Shown: piece after piece, positions 42,925 to 51,998 of the stretch | Layout of the letters: each line of letters opens with the position of its first letter | How positions within the stretch are numbered: the stretch's first letter is position 1 | Assembly (NCBI GenBank): GCA_035274845.1 | Contig: DATENU010000020.1 | Location: 248,001 to 312,000, forward strand | From: Chthoniobacterales bacterium | GTDB lineage: Bacteria > Verrucomicrobiota > Verrucomicrobiia > Chthoniobacterales > UBA10450 | DNA length: 64,000 nucleotides | Direction: 5' to 3' | Translations under genes and position numbers: made by a program | Notes under the pieces: model-generated | Databases searched by the model: none | Seen by the model: the letters and a program-made list of their open reading frames with translations, nothing else | What the model was told of the DNA's origin: nothing

Positions 42925-43659
42925 TTAGCGGCGCTCGGAGTTGCTCTGCACTAACTGGATCGCGTCGCGGAATGGCAGCGGAGCAGCGATGGTGGAGAAT
43001 GATTCCGACGACCCGCCCGTCCCGCGAATTTCCACCGTGCCGTAATTGAAGAGCCGTCCGAGCATGCTTTGGAACACGGCGACCGACTCGATCTTAGAAA
43101 TGAACATCTCGAAGGTGTGGCGACGAATAAACCCGACTTTGATGAGGACGCGCCGGTCGGTAATGACCAGCTCGCTCGTTTTCAAGGTCAAGGTCGCGGA
43201 AAGCAAAATGACGGCGGGAATCAGCAGGAGCAGCCATGCCAAATAAAAGCCGCGCCACGACGCGAACATCGCGATCGGCACAATTATGATCAGCGTCAGG
43301 AATGCAACGACGATTGATCCACTCAGCGCCATCCAATGGATCGCGGTTTGGTGCAGCGGCCGCTCGTCCGGCTGCAAGGTCGCGGTGGTGTACGCGCCGA
43401 GCTTGTGGGGTGTCGGCGCCGCTTGTTTCTCCGGAGCGACTCGCGGGATGTCCGGAGGGGTCGGGGGCGCCTGCGACAAAGGCGGGTCCCGGTGCGCGAT
43501 CGAAAATTGTTCAAAGGTGGAAAGCGGAACCCATTCCGTCCCGCCTTCAGGCCGCCCAAGGTCGGAGAGCGCAACCTGGCCGGCGATCAGGCGGCTCCGG
43601 ATCTCAGGCTCCGAATACGGCCCAAGCTCGCGGCCGTCGTGGCGAATCATGAATTCCAT
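42925..43659 (-). CDS. GYF_2 domain membrane protein with PH-like domain
   Basis: The 244-residue protein (ATG 43659) opens with a GYF_2-type domain, IRHDGRELGPYSEPEIRSRL and WVPLSTF. A proline-rich linker (about 58-85) is followed by two membrane helices (about 110-155) and a bacterial PH-like domain: ITDRRVLIKVGFIRRHTFE, ISKIESVAVFQS and YGTVEIRGTGG. Such PH domains recur in membrane-associated proteins of unknown role. The longer frame to 43947 lacks any domain. Confidence 0.82.
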   Translation of the reverse strand: MEFMIRHDGRELGPYSEPEIRSRLIAGQVALSDLGRPEGGTEWVPLSTFEQFSIAHRDPPLSQAPPTPPDIPRVAPEKQAAPTPHKLGAYTTATLQPDERPLHQTAIHWMALSGSIVVAFLTLIIIVPIAMFASWRGFYLAWLLLLIPAVILLSATLTLKTSELVITDRRVLIKVGFIRRHTFEMFISKIESVAVFQSMLGRLFNYGTVEIRGTGGSSESFSTIAAPLPFRDAIQLVQSNSERR

Positions 43660-43747
43660 CGGTGGTCGTTGAGTAATCGTTGCCCGCCGGTTGTAAAGTC
43701 GCCACGAACCCGGAGGAACGCTTGACGAAGAGCACTCTCTCGCTCTT

Positions 43748-44227
43748 ATGGAACGCGCCATGGTGATCAGCGCAAGGCTCGTCTCGTTGCAGTTGGTTGT
43801 TGCTCTTTTGCTCGGCGTTTCCGGCTGCTCGAAGAAACGAAGCGAAGCCATTGTCCTCGCCAAGGAGCATATTGACGTGGCGGAGGCCAACCCTTCGCCG
43901 ACCGCAACCCCGTCAATGGATGACGTAAAGGACCGGCCGGCTGACACTCCGGCCGAAGAGGTGACGCTTCAAGAAATGGCTCCTGACGAGATCGCCGTCG
44001 ACGGCTTCGTCATGAAGAAAGAAGTCCGGGGCACGAGCAAAGATCCGCGGGCGAATAAGGAAGAACAATGGCGGATCGAGGTTCAGATCGTCGATATCGG
44101 CCGGTCGAAAACAATTCAAAGCGACCGGGCCCACTACGACAAACTGAAGGTGGGCGACCGCATCAAGGTCGCCTATTACAAGGGCAACTACACCGGCACC
44201 GTGTGGGCCGCTATCATCGAGGATTAA
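43748..44227 (+). CDS. Predicted lipoprotein
   Basis: The 159-residue protein has a hydrophobic signal and the lipobox LGVSGCSKK (Cys about 27). A Pro/Ala-rich spacer follows, and then a beta-rich domain of about 80 residues (WRIEVQIVDIG, VGDRIKVAYYKGNYTGTVWAA) that could be an OB- or SH3-like barrel. No family is recognised. It ends 10 bp before the oxidase gene. Confidence 0.65.
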   Translation: MERAMVISARLVSLQLVVALLLGVSGCSKKRSEAIVLAKEHIDVAEANPSPTATPSMDDVKDRPADTPAEEVTLQEMAPDEIAVDGFVMKKEVRGTSKDPRANKEEQWRIEVQIVDIGRSKTIQSDRAHYDKLKVGDRIKVAYYKGNYTGTVWAAIIED

Positions 44228-44237
44228 AACAGGCCGC

Positions 44238-45374
44238 ATGACTTATGACGTGGCCATTGCCGGCCTGGGCGGAATAGGCAGCGCCATCGCGGCGCATTGC
44301 GCGGCCCGCGGCGCGTCCGTGATCGGGCTCGAGCAATTCGGCGCGGCCCACGATCTCGGGTCGTCGCACGGCAAAAGCCGGATGATCCGGCAGGCTTACT
44401 TTGAAGATGCCGCCTATGTGCCGCTGGTCCTCCGCAGTTACGAATTGTGGCGGGAGCTGGAGCGGCAAACGGCGGAAGAATTGTTGCGGATCACAGGCGT
44501 GCTCTCCGTTGGAGAAGAGTCGTGCGAAATCATTGCGGGGACAAAGCGCTCTGCCGGCGAACACGGGCTTCGACTGGAAACCTTGAGCCAGCACCAGGTG
44601 CGGGAGCGTTACCCAAGGTTGCGCTTGTTGCCGAACGAGGTCGTGTTGTTCGAGCCCGATGGCGGCGTTCTGGATCCGGAGCGCGCGATCCGTGCGCATT
44701 TGCAGGTGGCGCAAAAGAAGGGCGCGGAACTGCGCTTTCAGGTTTCCGTTCGGGGGTGGGAAGCGACGCCAGGCAACGTGGCGATCGGCCTCGAAGATGG
44801 AACGCAAGTGTCGGCGAGAAAGCTCATCCTGTCGTTAGGCCCGTGGTTCAAGGAAACGATGGACGCTCTCGGCGCGCCGCTCCGTATCCAAAGAAACGTT
44901 CAAACCTGGTTCTCGCCGAGCGTCGCTTCCTACAACGCCGGCGATTTCCCTGCGTTCCTTCTCGATCGGGCCGGCTTGCCCTCGCCGCTCTATGGATTCC
45001 CTGATTTTGGCGATGGCGTAAAAGCGGCGTTTCACGGCCATGGCCAGATCACAACCGCTGACGAGGTCGATCGCGAAGTCCATCTCAAATCAGACGTCGA
45101 ACCGATTGTGACCGCGATGGAACAATGGATGCCTGGCGCGGCCTCGAATTTCCGCGAAGCAAAGCCATGCATGTACAGCCTGACGCCCGACGGCAATTTT
45201 GTGATCGATCGCCATCCAGCCCACGCCAACGTGATCCTCTGCGGCGGTTTTTCGGGACACGGCTTCAAGTTCGCCCCCGTCATTGGTGAAATCGCGGCGG
45301 ACCTGGCTTTGGACGGCGGCTCGCGTCATCGAATCGATTTTCTTTCGCTCCAGCGATTCAAAACCGGCGAATAA
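44238..45374 (+). CDS. solA: N-methyltryptophan/sarcosine oxidase family flavoprotein
   Basis: The 378-residue protein fits the MTOX/MSOX family. It has an N-terminal FAD motif VAIAGLGGIGSAIAAH, the GSSHGKSRMIRQAYFED signature (about 41-57), the covalent-flavin cysteine in KPCMYSLTPDGNFVIDRHP (Cys311) and GGFSGHGFKFAPVIGE at the end. These enzymes oxidise N-methyl amino acids to give formaldehyde and hydrogen peroxide. N-methyltryptophan versus sarcosine or another substrate cannot be settled from the sequence. Confidence 0.85.
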   Translation: MTYDVAIAGLGGIGSAIAAHCAARGASVIGLEQFGAAHDLGSSHGKSRMIRQAYFEDAAYVPLVLRSYELWRELERQTAEELLRITGVLSVGEESCEIIAGTKRSAGEHGLRLETLSQHQVRERYPRLRLLPNEVVLFEPDGGVLDPERAIRAHLQVAQKKGAELRFQVSVRGWEATPGNVAIGLEDGTQVSARKLILSLGPWFKETMDALGAPLRIQRNVQTWFSPSVASYNAGDFPAFLLDRAGLPSPLYGFPDFGDGVKAAFHGHGQITTADEVDREVHLKSDVEPIVTAMEQWMPGAASNFREAKPCMYSLTPDGNFVIDRHPAHANVILCGGFSGHGFKFAPVIGEIAADLALDGGSRHRIDFLSLQRFKTGE

Positions 45375-45406
45375 ATTCGCTTGGAGTTTTTTCGCAGAAC
45401 GCCGAA

Positions 45407-45898
45407 ATGTTTGGACCGATGCACGGCCGGTTAAAGAAATTCTTAGTTGCTTTCGTGGCGATCGCGTTCATCGCCATTCAGCCTGTGCGCGCCGGTTCGG
45501 TCGGCGATTTTTTCAAGGCGCTTGGTAATTCGATCGCACATCCGGGCCAGAAAAAGAAGACGCCACCTCCGAAGCCGGGAACGACGACAACGACGAAAAA
45601 ACCGAGGACGAAAGGGGAACAACAAGCCGCCGATTACCCTCCCGTGCCGCCCACGCCTCCGGCGCCAGCGCCGACGTCCACGCCTACGGCAACAACGAGC
45701 CAGCCGCCGGTTCGCCCGGCATCGGCGCCGACGATCAAGACCAGGCGCGACATCCCGTACGCCATCCCGGTGCCGAACAAGCCTGGTTTCGTTACGAGTC
45801 CGTATGCGCCGAAGCAAGGCCTGGTGGATGTGCGCGGTTTCCCGAGCGGGACGGAAGTGAAAGACCCCTATAGCGGGAAGACCTTCCTCACGCCCTAG
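45407..45898 (+). CDS. Proline/threonine-rich secreted protein
   Basis: The 163-residue protein has a signal peptide (about 1-29), a short segment (GSVGDFFKALGNSIAHPGQ), a low-complexity Pro/Thr/Lys region (about 48-110) and a conserved-looking C-terminus, PNKPGFVTSPYAPKQGLVDV, ending in FPSGTEVKDPYSGKTF. Small proteins with that type of C-terminus are common in Verrucomicrobiota and have no known role. Confidence 0.68.
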   Translation: MFGPMHGRLKKFLVAFVAIAFIAIQPVRAGSVGDFFKALGNSIAHPGQKKKTPPPKPGTTTTTKKPRTKGEQQAADYPPVPPTPPAPAPTSTPTATTSQPPVRPASAPTIKTRRDIPYAIPVPNKPGFVTSPYAPKQGLVDVRGFPSGTEVKDPYSGKTFLTP

Positions 45899-45955
45899 AA
45901 CAGGCGTTGCCTTTCACGGGCCTTACCGATTACAACGCGGGAGCAAGCGCACGGC

Positions 45956-47146
45956 ATGGCTCAGGACGTATTCATCTCACACTCGACCAGAGATAAGGTT
46001 GTTTCGGACGCTGTTTGTGCCGCGCTCGAAAATGGCGGAGTCCGCTGCTGGGTCGCGCCGCGCGACGTCCAGGCCGGACGATCGTTTGCCGGCGAAATTA
46101 CCCGTGCCATTCAAGAGAGCAGGATCATGGTGCTGATCTTCTCCGCGCACTCGAATAATTCCGAACAGGTCTTGCGCGAAGTGCAGCTCGCCGTGAAGGC
46201 ACGCCTGCACATCATTCAATTCCGAATCGAAGATGTTCGTCTCAATGACGATCTCGAGTATTTCCTGAGCACGCCGCATTGGCTGGATGCGTTGACGCCG
46301 CCGCTGGAGAATCACCTGCGAAAGCTGGAAACGTCGGTCAAAACACTGCTCGATGGCGCCACGACCGAACGGGCGGCGAGGCAACTGGCTTCCACCGCGC
46401 CCGGTGTGCCACTTCGCCCACGGCCCTCTGCAAAACTCGCCTGGATTTGCGCCGGCCTGCTCGTCGCCATGGGCGCGGCCGCCTTGGTTTGGAAAGCTTC
46501 GCGACCAACGCAAGATCGGTCTTCGCCCCCCGCGCCTTCTGCCGCATCCCGCGCATCCGTCAGTTCGTCACCGACAGCCGCCGCCACGGACGAAGTGGTC
46601 GTCGAATTTCCCGAGGTCGATACCAACAGTGCGCCGGGACACACCGTGGCCGCCCTTCCTTACCTGCATCGGCTCGGAATATCCGTCACAGACGTCGAGC
46701 CGCCTGGCTCGGAGATTGTCCTGATCAATAATCGCGCGGTGTATCAAGGCCAGGCCGTCGCGCCGACGACGAGCCAGAACCTGCTCACCCAGATGAACAC
46801 CGGGAATGTCCCGGCCTCGTTTACGCTGAAGTTCCGAGATCCCGCCCGAAGCGTCAGCTTCATTCGCCCTTCTCTTTATCCGGCGACCAACAGCGGAATC
46901 ACCCATCCAGCCTGGAGCGTTCATGCCCTCGATCGGGAAGGCCGGGAGCTAAGCGCGCAAAGTGAGGGGCTGACCAGGAGCTTCTCGGATGTACCCGGGG
47001 CGGTTTATATTCTGCGGGCCCCGGGATTCGAGCCGATCGCCGGGCTTCGTTTCGATTCCGACCCGAGGCTCGACGGTCGACCCTTCGCCGCGTTCAGCGC
47101 CATCCTGATTGAACGGTTAACGCTGGTGCGGTTTGAGACGAAATGA
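45956..47146 (+). CDS. Membrane-anchored TIR domain protein
   Basis: The 396-residue protein has an N-terminal TIR domain (about 1-134). It shows DVFISHSTRDK, CWVAPRDVQAG and SAHSNNSEQVLREVQLA, whose Glu75 is the best candidate for the NADase acid. A linker and one membrane helix (about 161-179) follow, then a Ser/Pro/Ala-rich stretch (about 182-212) and a probable beta-rich outer domain (about 215-396). If the topology is as drawn, the TIR faces the cytoplasm and the beta domain the periplasm. No partner defence gene is adjacent. Confidence 0.85.
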   Translation: MAQDVFISHSTRDKVVSDAVCAALENGGVRCWVAPRDVQAGRSFAGEITRAIQESRIMVLIFSAHSNNSEQVLREVQLAVKARLHIIQFRIEDVRLNDDLEYFLSTPHWLDALTPPLENHLRKLETSVKTLLDGATTERAARQLASTAPGVPLRPRPSAKLAWICAGLLVAMGAAALVWKASRPTQDRSSPPAPSAASRASVSSSPTAAATDEVVVEFPEVDTNSAPGHTVAALPYLHRLGISVTDVEPPGSEIVLINNRAVYQGQAVAPTTSQNLLTQMNTGNVPASFTLKFRDPARSVSFIRPSLYPATNSGITHPAWSVHALDREGRELSAQSEGLTRSFSDVPGAVYILRAPGFEPIAGLRFDSDPRLDGRPFAAFSAILIERLTLVRFETK

Positions 47147-47262
47147 GCTTCAAGGAGCGGCGGTTTGAAACCGCCGGTTTTCTGTAGCCGCGTCCCTGTC
47201 GGACGCGTTGCAGCGGCGCGCCACAACAAAGACGGCGGTTTCAAACCGCCGCTCCTTGAAGC
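47147..47262. repeat. Perfect 29-bp inverted repeat with inner hairpins
   Basis: Arms 47147-47175 and 47234-47262 are exact reverse complements over 29 bp. Each arm itself ends in a palindrome (GGCGGTTTGAAACCGCC). Between them is a TGTAG-led hairpin (GCGTCC/GGACGC) related to 14201-14225. It sits between convergent genes. Confidence 0.9.
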
Positions 47263-47280
47263 GCAATTACGTTCGACGCG

Positions 47281-48354
47281 TCAGAGCTTAAGCGCTGTCC
47301 GCAAATGGGGTACGAGGCGTTTCGTGAATTCGACGGAGTCGCCCGCGGAGAGGTGCGACCATTCGGGACAATGGAAGCTCGCCAATTCTGGAAAATCTTC
47401 GAAGTAAATCCCGGGAACGCCGCTTTGCTGGACGAGCGGGTCCCAGGTCCGGGCGCGTGGAGTCTGGGCGTCTTCGAGTTTCCTTAATTGATCGCTAACC
47501 GGAAACCGGACGAAGACCAATTTGCCGCCGCGGGCGCGGAACTTCTGGACGGCGGCGATCGTGTCGCCGAACCGCGCTCCAATCGCCGCCTTGATTTTCT
47601 CGCCGAAAACTTCCGGAGGCACAAAGCTCGGCGGCGGCGGCGGCGTGAAGAGCGCGATCCAGCCATTCTTGACCCGATCCTGCAAGCGGCCGGGCCGGGC
47701 GCATTGTTCGAACATCCGGGCGCGCCGTTCGCGATCGATCGAGCAGAAGTAAGGTGGGAAGGGCGGCGGCACCTGCGCATTCGGACGGTTTGGGACCGGC
47801 AGTTCTTTCAGCAGCGCCTCCAGCGTCAGGTCGTCCTGTTTGAGGAATGCGAAACTGCGCTCGAGCGGCACGGAAATTTCGTGGCTGACCCGCTGCGCCA
47901 GAGTCTGGCCGTGATAACGCTGGACCGCTTTTTCGCCGCGCTCGACCGGGAACGACCCGGGCGGTGCGAAATAAAGCCCCGGCACGATGCTGCAAATGAT
48001 GGTGCCGTGAAAGTGCTCGTCGTTAACCAGGTCGGCCAGGACCGGATAGGCGCAGCCGCCGGCGAGCCCGAGTTGCACGGGCCGTTTGCCGAGCCCCTGC
48101 TCCAATTCGTCGAGATCCATGTCGAACCAGATCCGCGAATCACCGACGAGCACGATCGATTCGGGCTCGACGTGCCGGCGGGCTTCGGCCCAGAGATCGC
48201 TCGTATCGTTCAAGGTCGGCTCGTAGCCTAACGAACGGCAATAGACTTCCCAGGCCGCCACCGCGACCAACACCGCCACGGCGACCGTCACGGCGATGCC
48301 GCGCCACGGCAGCGGCGGAATCACCCGCTCAAAACTGGAAGTAGATGAAGGCAT
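47281..48354 (-). CDS. Membrane-anchored SGNH-like protein, partner of an MBOAT acyltransferase
   Basis: The 357-residue protein has one N-terminal membrane helix (about 18-38). An SGNH/DltD/AlgX-like domain follows, with the serine in VLVGDSRIWFD and a late EWSHLSAGDSVEF near residue 335 that may hold the His/Asp pair. A proline-rich insertion lies at about 187-205. Such proteins work with MBOAT enzymes to O-acetylate surface polysaccharides. Its start overlaps the MBOAT gene end by 26 bp, which supports the pairing. Confidence 0.8.
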   Translation of the reverse strand: MPSSTSSFERVIPPLPWRGIAVTVAVAVLVAVAAWEVYCRSLGYEPTLNDTSDLWAEARRHVEPESIVLVGDSRIWFDMDLDELEQGLGKRPVQLGLAGGCAYPVLADLVNDEHFHGTIICSIVPGLYFAPPGSFPVERGEKAVQRYHGQTLAQRVSHEISVPLERSFAFLKQDDLTLEALLKELPVPNRPNAQVPPPFPPYFCSIDRERRARMFEQCARPGRLQDRVKNGWIALFTPPPPPSFVPPEVFGEKIKAAIGARFGDTIAAVQKFRARGGKLVFVRFPVSDQLRKLEDAQTPRARTWDPLVQQSGVPGIYFEDFPELASFHCPEWSHLSAGDSVEFTKRLVPHLRTALKL

Positions 48355-49750
48355 TGCTGTTTCCCTGGTTAAGAATAATGGCGGAAGCCATGAGGAACCA
48401 AACTGTGGTTACGAGCCAGCGGGGGACGCGGCTGACGGCGGCTTCCAGCGAGATGTCCCGCAAGGACCAGTGCCCGATAAGCAGGAAGAGAGTGACGATC
48501 GCGACCTGCAAAATCTCGCGGGTGCTGAGGATGGCGTCGCCGTTCGGATGACGTCCGAACATTCCGGCGATCATACGGCTGGCGGCTTCGAAAGTGGACG
48601 CGCGGAAGTAAACCCATGCGATCAGGACCGCGAAATAAGTCGTTAGTCCGATCAGGAGTTTTACGCCCAGGTTTTCCGTCCAGGCCGCGTCTTTGATCGT
48701 CGCTTTTAGCAAACGCTCAATGGCCAGATAGGAGCCGTGGAGCAAGCCCCAGACGACGAAGGTCCAGGCCGCGCCGTGCCAGAGTCCGCCGAGGAACATC
48801 ACGATGACGAGATTCACCATGGCCCGCGCCGCTCCCTGGCGATTGCCGCCCAGCGGAATGTAGAGGTAATCGCGCAGGAACGTGGAAAGCGAAATGTGCC
48901 AGCGCCGCCAGAAATCGGAGAACCCGATCGCCGCGTAGGGGAAACGGAAATTGTCCTTGAGATGAAACCCGAGGCAGAGGGCGGCGCCGATTGCGCAGGT
49001 GGAATAACCGGCGAAGTCGAAGAAGATCTGGCCCGCGAACGCGATCACGCCCATCCAGGAGTCGAGGGCGACCAGCGGACCGCCGTGGCCGAAGACGCGA
49101 TCGGCGGAGCCTGAGAGCATCGTATCGGCGAGCACGACTTTCTCGAAAAGCCCGAGGGTCATCAGAAAGAGGCCCCAAAGAAAGCGGCCTGATTGTGGTT
49201 TTGGCGGCGCATCGAGTTGGGGCAGGAAATCACCCGCCCGGACGATCGGTCCGGCGACCAGCTGCGGGAAAAACGAAACCGCCAGAGTGAAATCACGCAG
49301 CGACCGGGTGGGGCGCATCACGCCGCGGTAGATGTCGAGCGTGTAGGAGAGAGAGTGAAAGGTGTAAAAGGAAATGCCGATGGGCAGAAAGACGTCGAGA
49401 TGGGGCGGCTTATACTCGATGCCGCCGCGCGCCAGGACCCACTGGAAATTTTCGAGGAGGAAATTCCCGTATTTGAAAAACCCGAGCATGCTCAGGTTCA
49501 CCGCGACGCTGATGATCAGCCAGAGCCGGCGTTCATGCGGCGTATCCACTTTTCCCATTTTCCGGCCGAGATAGAAATCGAGCGCGGTCGTGGCGAAGAG
49601 CAGCGCGGCGAATGGCGGGTTCCAGGCGCCGTAAAAAATGTAGCTCGCGACCAGGAGCAGATTCTTCCGTCCCTCCCACGAACCCATCGACCAGTAAGCC
49701 GCGAGGACGACCAGGAAGAAAACGACGAAGGTAAGCGAGTTAAACAGCAT
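48329..49750 (-). CDS. MBOAT family O-acyltransferase (AlgI-like)
   Basis: The 473-residue protein has about ten or more membrane helices and the conserved AlgI-type signatures: LPIGISFYTFHSLSYTLDIYRG, RDYLYIPLGGNRQG and GGLWHGAAWTFVVWG with the catalytic His. It likely transfers acyl groups across the membrane to a polysaccharide, with the overlapping SGNH-like protein as the second enzyme. No polysaccharide synthase is encoded beside it, so the target is unknown. Confidence 0.92.
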   Translation of the reverse strand: MLFNSLTFVVFFLVVLAAYWSMGSWEGRKNLLLVASYIFYGAWNPPFAALLFATTALDFYLGRKMGKVDTPHERRLWLIISVAVNLSMLGFFKYGNFLLENFQWVLARGGIEYKPPHLDVFLPIGISFYTFHSLSYTLDIYRGVMRPTRSLRDFTLAVSFFPQLVAGPIVRAGDFLPQLDAPPKPQSGRFLWGLFLMTLGLFEKVVLADTMLSGSADRVFGHGGPLVALDSWMGVIAFAGQIFFDFAGYSTCAIGAALCLGFHLKDNFRFPYAAIGFSDFWRRWHISLSTFLRDYLYIPLGGNRQGAARAMVNLVIVMFLGGLWHGAAWTFVVWGLLHGSYLAIERLLKATIKDAAWTENLGVKLLIGLTTYFAVLIAWVYFRASTFEAASRMIAGMFGRHPNGDAILSTREILQVAIVTLFLLIGHWSLRDISLEAAVSRVPRWLVTTVWFLMASAIILNQGNSNAFIYFQF

Positions 49751-49815
49751 CCGAAGCCGGTTTTCCTAGCGAGTGGCTGCCGTCACGACAAGCGGATTTT
49801 CGCAGCGTTTATCAG

Positions 49816-51114
49816 CTATTCGATCGACTTCAATGAGGCGACGTCTAAAAGCACCAGCCGCTCCTGATCGGACTCCCCCTGTTGGACCATGAGCCGCTTT
49901 CCATCCGGCGAGAGCGAAACGCCGAGGACGAAATCGAGGATGCGAAATGTCTTTACGATTTCCATTTCGGGGAAACGTAGCTTCACGACGTAGTTGTCGT
50001 AATGTTTCTGACTCATGAAAGCGGTGTTGTCGGCCACGAAGTAGCAGCCTGACGAGTCCGGGGCCATTATCACCTTCTCGATTCTCGCAGTTCCCGAATA
50101 AACGTGTGCGACTTTGCCGCTGGAGGTATCAACCAAATCCAACACGTGGTCCGCACCCCAGACCAGGATCCATTTTCGATCCGGTGAAATTAGCGTGTTG
50201 GGCCCCTCGATATCGTCATGTCTCCGGAGCGTATAGGCGACCTTCATCGAAGGAAGCTCGTGCACCCTCGCATCCCCACGACCAGGCAGGACAAGGACGC
50301 GATCCTTGCCGACGAAATGGCCCGCCATTCCGTTGGTCGCAGTCAACGGCTTGCCGATCGCCTTATTCGTGATCGCATCCCAGACCTGGAGATTACTCTT
50401 CGGACCGTTTTCACCCGGAGTGTCGAAGGTTACGACCCATTTCCCGTCGTCGCTCGCGTCGAACCCCAGGCCGTAGGCAGCCTCCGTCTTCGGGTGACGC
50501 ATCGGCGCGCCGGCGGCCTTCCACTCTTTCGTGTCGTAACGCGTTACGGTGCCCGCTCCGTCCATCAGGAAGCATTGCGATCCACCCGCCGCGAAAATAG
50601 CGAAGCCGGTGGCTTCATCACTCACGGGTTCGCCAAGAGAAATCGTCGCGATTTTTTTGCCGCTTGGAATCCCAAAGACGACGGCTTCTTTGTTTGCGAA
50701 GAGGAGGAGCGTTGTTCCATCGGGAGAGAACAGCGCCGGCATCTGGAACTCCGCGTTGAACTGGTAATCGAGGAGCGGTGATATCGCTTTGGCCGTGGTG
50801 GCATCAAAGACGCGCGAGTGACCATCCTTGAACCCCACTACGGCCAGTTTCGCGTCGCTGCTCATTACAAATCCGCCGGCTGCGGCGTTCGGATCCAAAT
50901 CGCCGGCCACGATTGTTCCCGCCGGCAGTTCCCAGATGGCGAAGGCTCCCTCGCGGGAAATGGTGATGACCCTCGACGCGTCGTGATTGAAGCTGGCGCG
51001 GAAAACGCCTCGCAAGTCGCTGAGTTTTTCCGCGGCCTCCGCGGGGGAAATAAATGCTACGGCCAGGACCATCAGCTGCGAGATCGAAACGAAAAATCGC
51101 CGGATTGCGTTCAT
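49816..51114 (-). CDS. Secreted WD40-like beta-propeller protein
   Basis: The 432-residue protein (ATG 51114) has a signal peptide (about 1-27, ending AEAA) and repeated WD40-like blades: FRASFNHDASRVITISREGAF, then IWELPAGTI, LLLFANKEAVVFGI, LQVWDAITNKAIGK, WILVWGADHVLDLVD and LSPDGKRLMVQQGE. Seven blades are plausible. No catalytic motif is visible. It is separated by about 260 bp from the divergent RedB-like gene. Confidence 0.78.
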   Translation of the reverse strand: MNAIRRFFVSISQLMVLAVAFISPAEAAEKLSDLRGVFRASFNHDASRVITISREGAFAIWELPAGTIVAGDLDPNAAAGGFVMSSDAKLAVVGFKDGHSRVFDATTAKAISPLLDYQFNAEFQMPALFSPDGTTLLLFANKEAVVFGIPSGKKIATISLGEPVSDEATGFAIFAAGGSQCFLMDGAGTVTRYDTKEWKAAGAPMRHPKTEAAYGLGFDASDDGKWVVTFDTPGENGPKSNLQVWDAITNKAIGKPLTATNGMAGHFVGKDRVLVLPGRGDARVHELPSMKVAYTLRRHDDIEGPNTLISPDRKWILVWGADHVLDLVDTSSGKVAHVYSGTARIEKVIMAPDSSGCYFVADNTAFMSQKHYDNYVVKLRFPEMEIVKTFRILDFVLGVSLSPDGKRLMVQQGESDQERLVLLDVASLKSIE

Positions 51115-51374
51115 GCCGGCGGATATTGGCGTCACGGAAGTTTCGCGGCAAGAAGCATTTATGATTCAGCGCTTTGATGCTCGGTCTTTCGCTCATTCTG
51201 TCCGGTTCTTAAGAAAGGCGACGTTTATCCCGCTTACCTAGCGCGAGAGGGAGACACCGCCCACTGGCCTTTGGCGGTTACTGGTTCGCGACCCCTGCGC
51301 CGAGCTTTTTCTCCCGTGCCGTCCAGGGAGGGATTGGAATGGCGGCTGCTTAGATAACGCGCCGCGTGCTCGCC
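51115..51374. other. Divergent intergenic region
   Basis: About 260 bp separate the WD40-like gene and the RedB-like gene. Promoters for both must lie here, but I see no clear motif, repeat or gene. Confidence 0.4.
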
Positions 51375-51998
51375 ATGGGAACCTATTTTCGCCCAAAAAT
51401 TTTCATTACTGCCGTGCTGGCGGTGACTTGGGTGGCTGCGCTCGGATACGGAATGCAGGTTCTGCTCAAATACGAGACCACCCCGGGCTCTTCGGGCCCG
51501 CTCACCCCAAAATGGCCGTCGGCGTCCATGGTGCACCGGCAGCCGGACAAACCGATGCTGTTGATGATAGCGCACCCGCATTGCCCCTGCACGCGCGCCA
51601 GCGTCGCGGAGCTCGCCCAGATCATGGCGCACGCGCCCGAAGGAACGGCGGCAACCGTGCTTTTCGTGAAGCCGTCCGGCGCGGGGCCGGATTGGGATGA
51701 CACTGATTTGCGCCGGAGCGCGGCCGCCATTCCCGGGGTCAGCGTTCTAACCGACGCGAACGGAACCGAAGCGGCGCGATTTGGCGCCCAAACGTCCGGA
51801 CACACGCTGGTGTTCGACCGAACTGGGAACCTGTTATTTAGCGGCGGAATCACGGCTACTCGCGGCCACGTTGGAAGCAACGCCGGGGAAAATGCCGCTC
51901 TCGCCGCGCTACGACAACAAGTGCCCGATCGTGCGCGGACCGCAGTGTTCGGTTGTTCGCTCGCGAACCGGGTTCCGTGCCCGGCAGACAAATTATGA
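51375..51998 (+). CDS. RedB-like thioredoxin-fold protein
   Basis: The 207-residue protein has an N-terminal membrane helix (about 8-27) and a thioredoxin-like domain. Its motif HPHCPCTRASVAELAQ (about 69-84) has two cysteines placed C-x-C and matches the RedB proteins named from myxobacteria. Later strands include VLFVKPSG, PGVSVLTDANGTEA and TLVFDRTGNLLFSGG. The next gene's ATG overlaps its stop (ATGA), so it is translationally coupled to the hybrid kinase. A redox or metal cue passed to the kinase is a reasonable guess. Confidence 0.8.
   Translation: MGTYFRPKIFITAVLAVTWVAALGYGMQVLLKYETTPGSSGPLTPKWPSASMVHRQPDKPMLLMIAHPHCPCTRASVAELAQIMAHAPEGTAATVLFVKPSGAGPDWDDTDLRRSAAAIPGVSVLTDANGTEAARFGAQTSGHTLVFDRTGNLLFSGGITATRGHVGSNAGENAALAALRQQVPDRARTAVFGCSLANRVPCPADKL

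Noticed and set aside
45956-47146. TIR gene as part of a known Thoeris-type system
   Set aside because: No SIR2-like or other NAD-consuming partner gene lies nearby, and the TIR is membrane-anchored.
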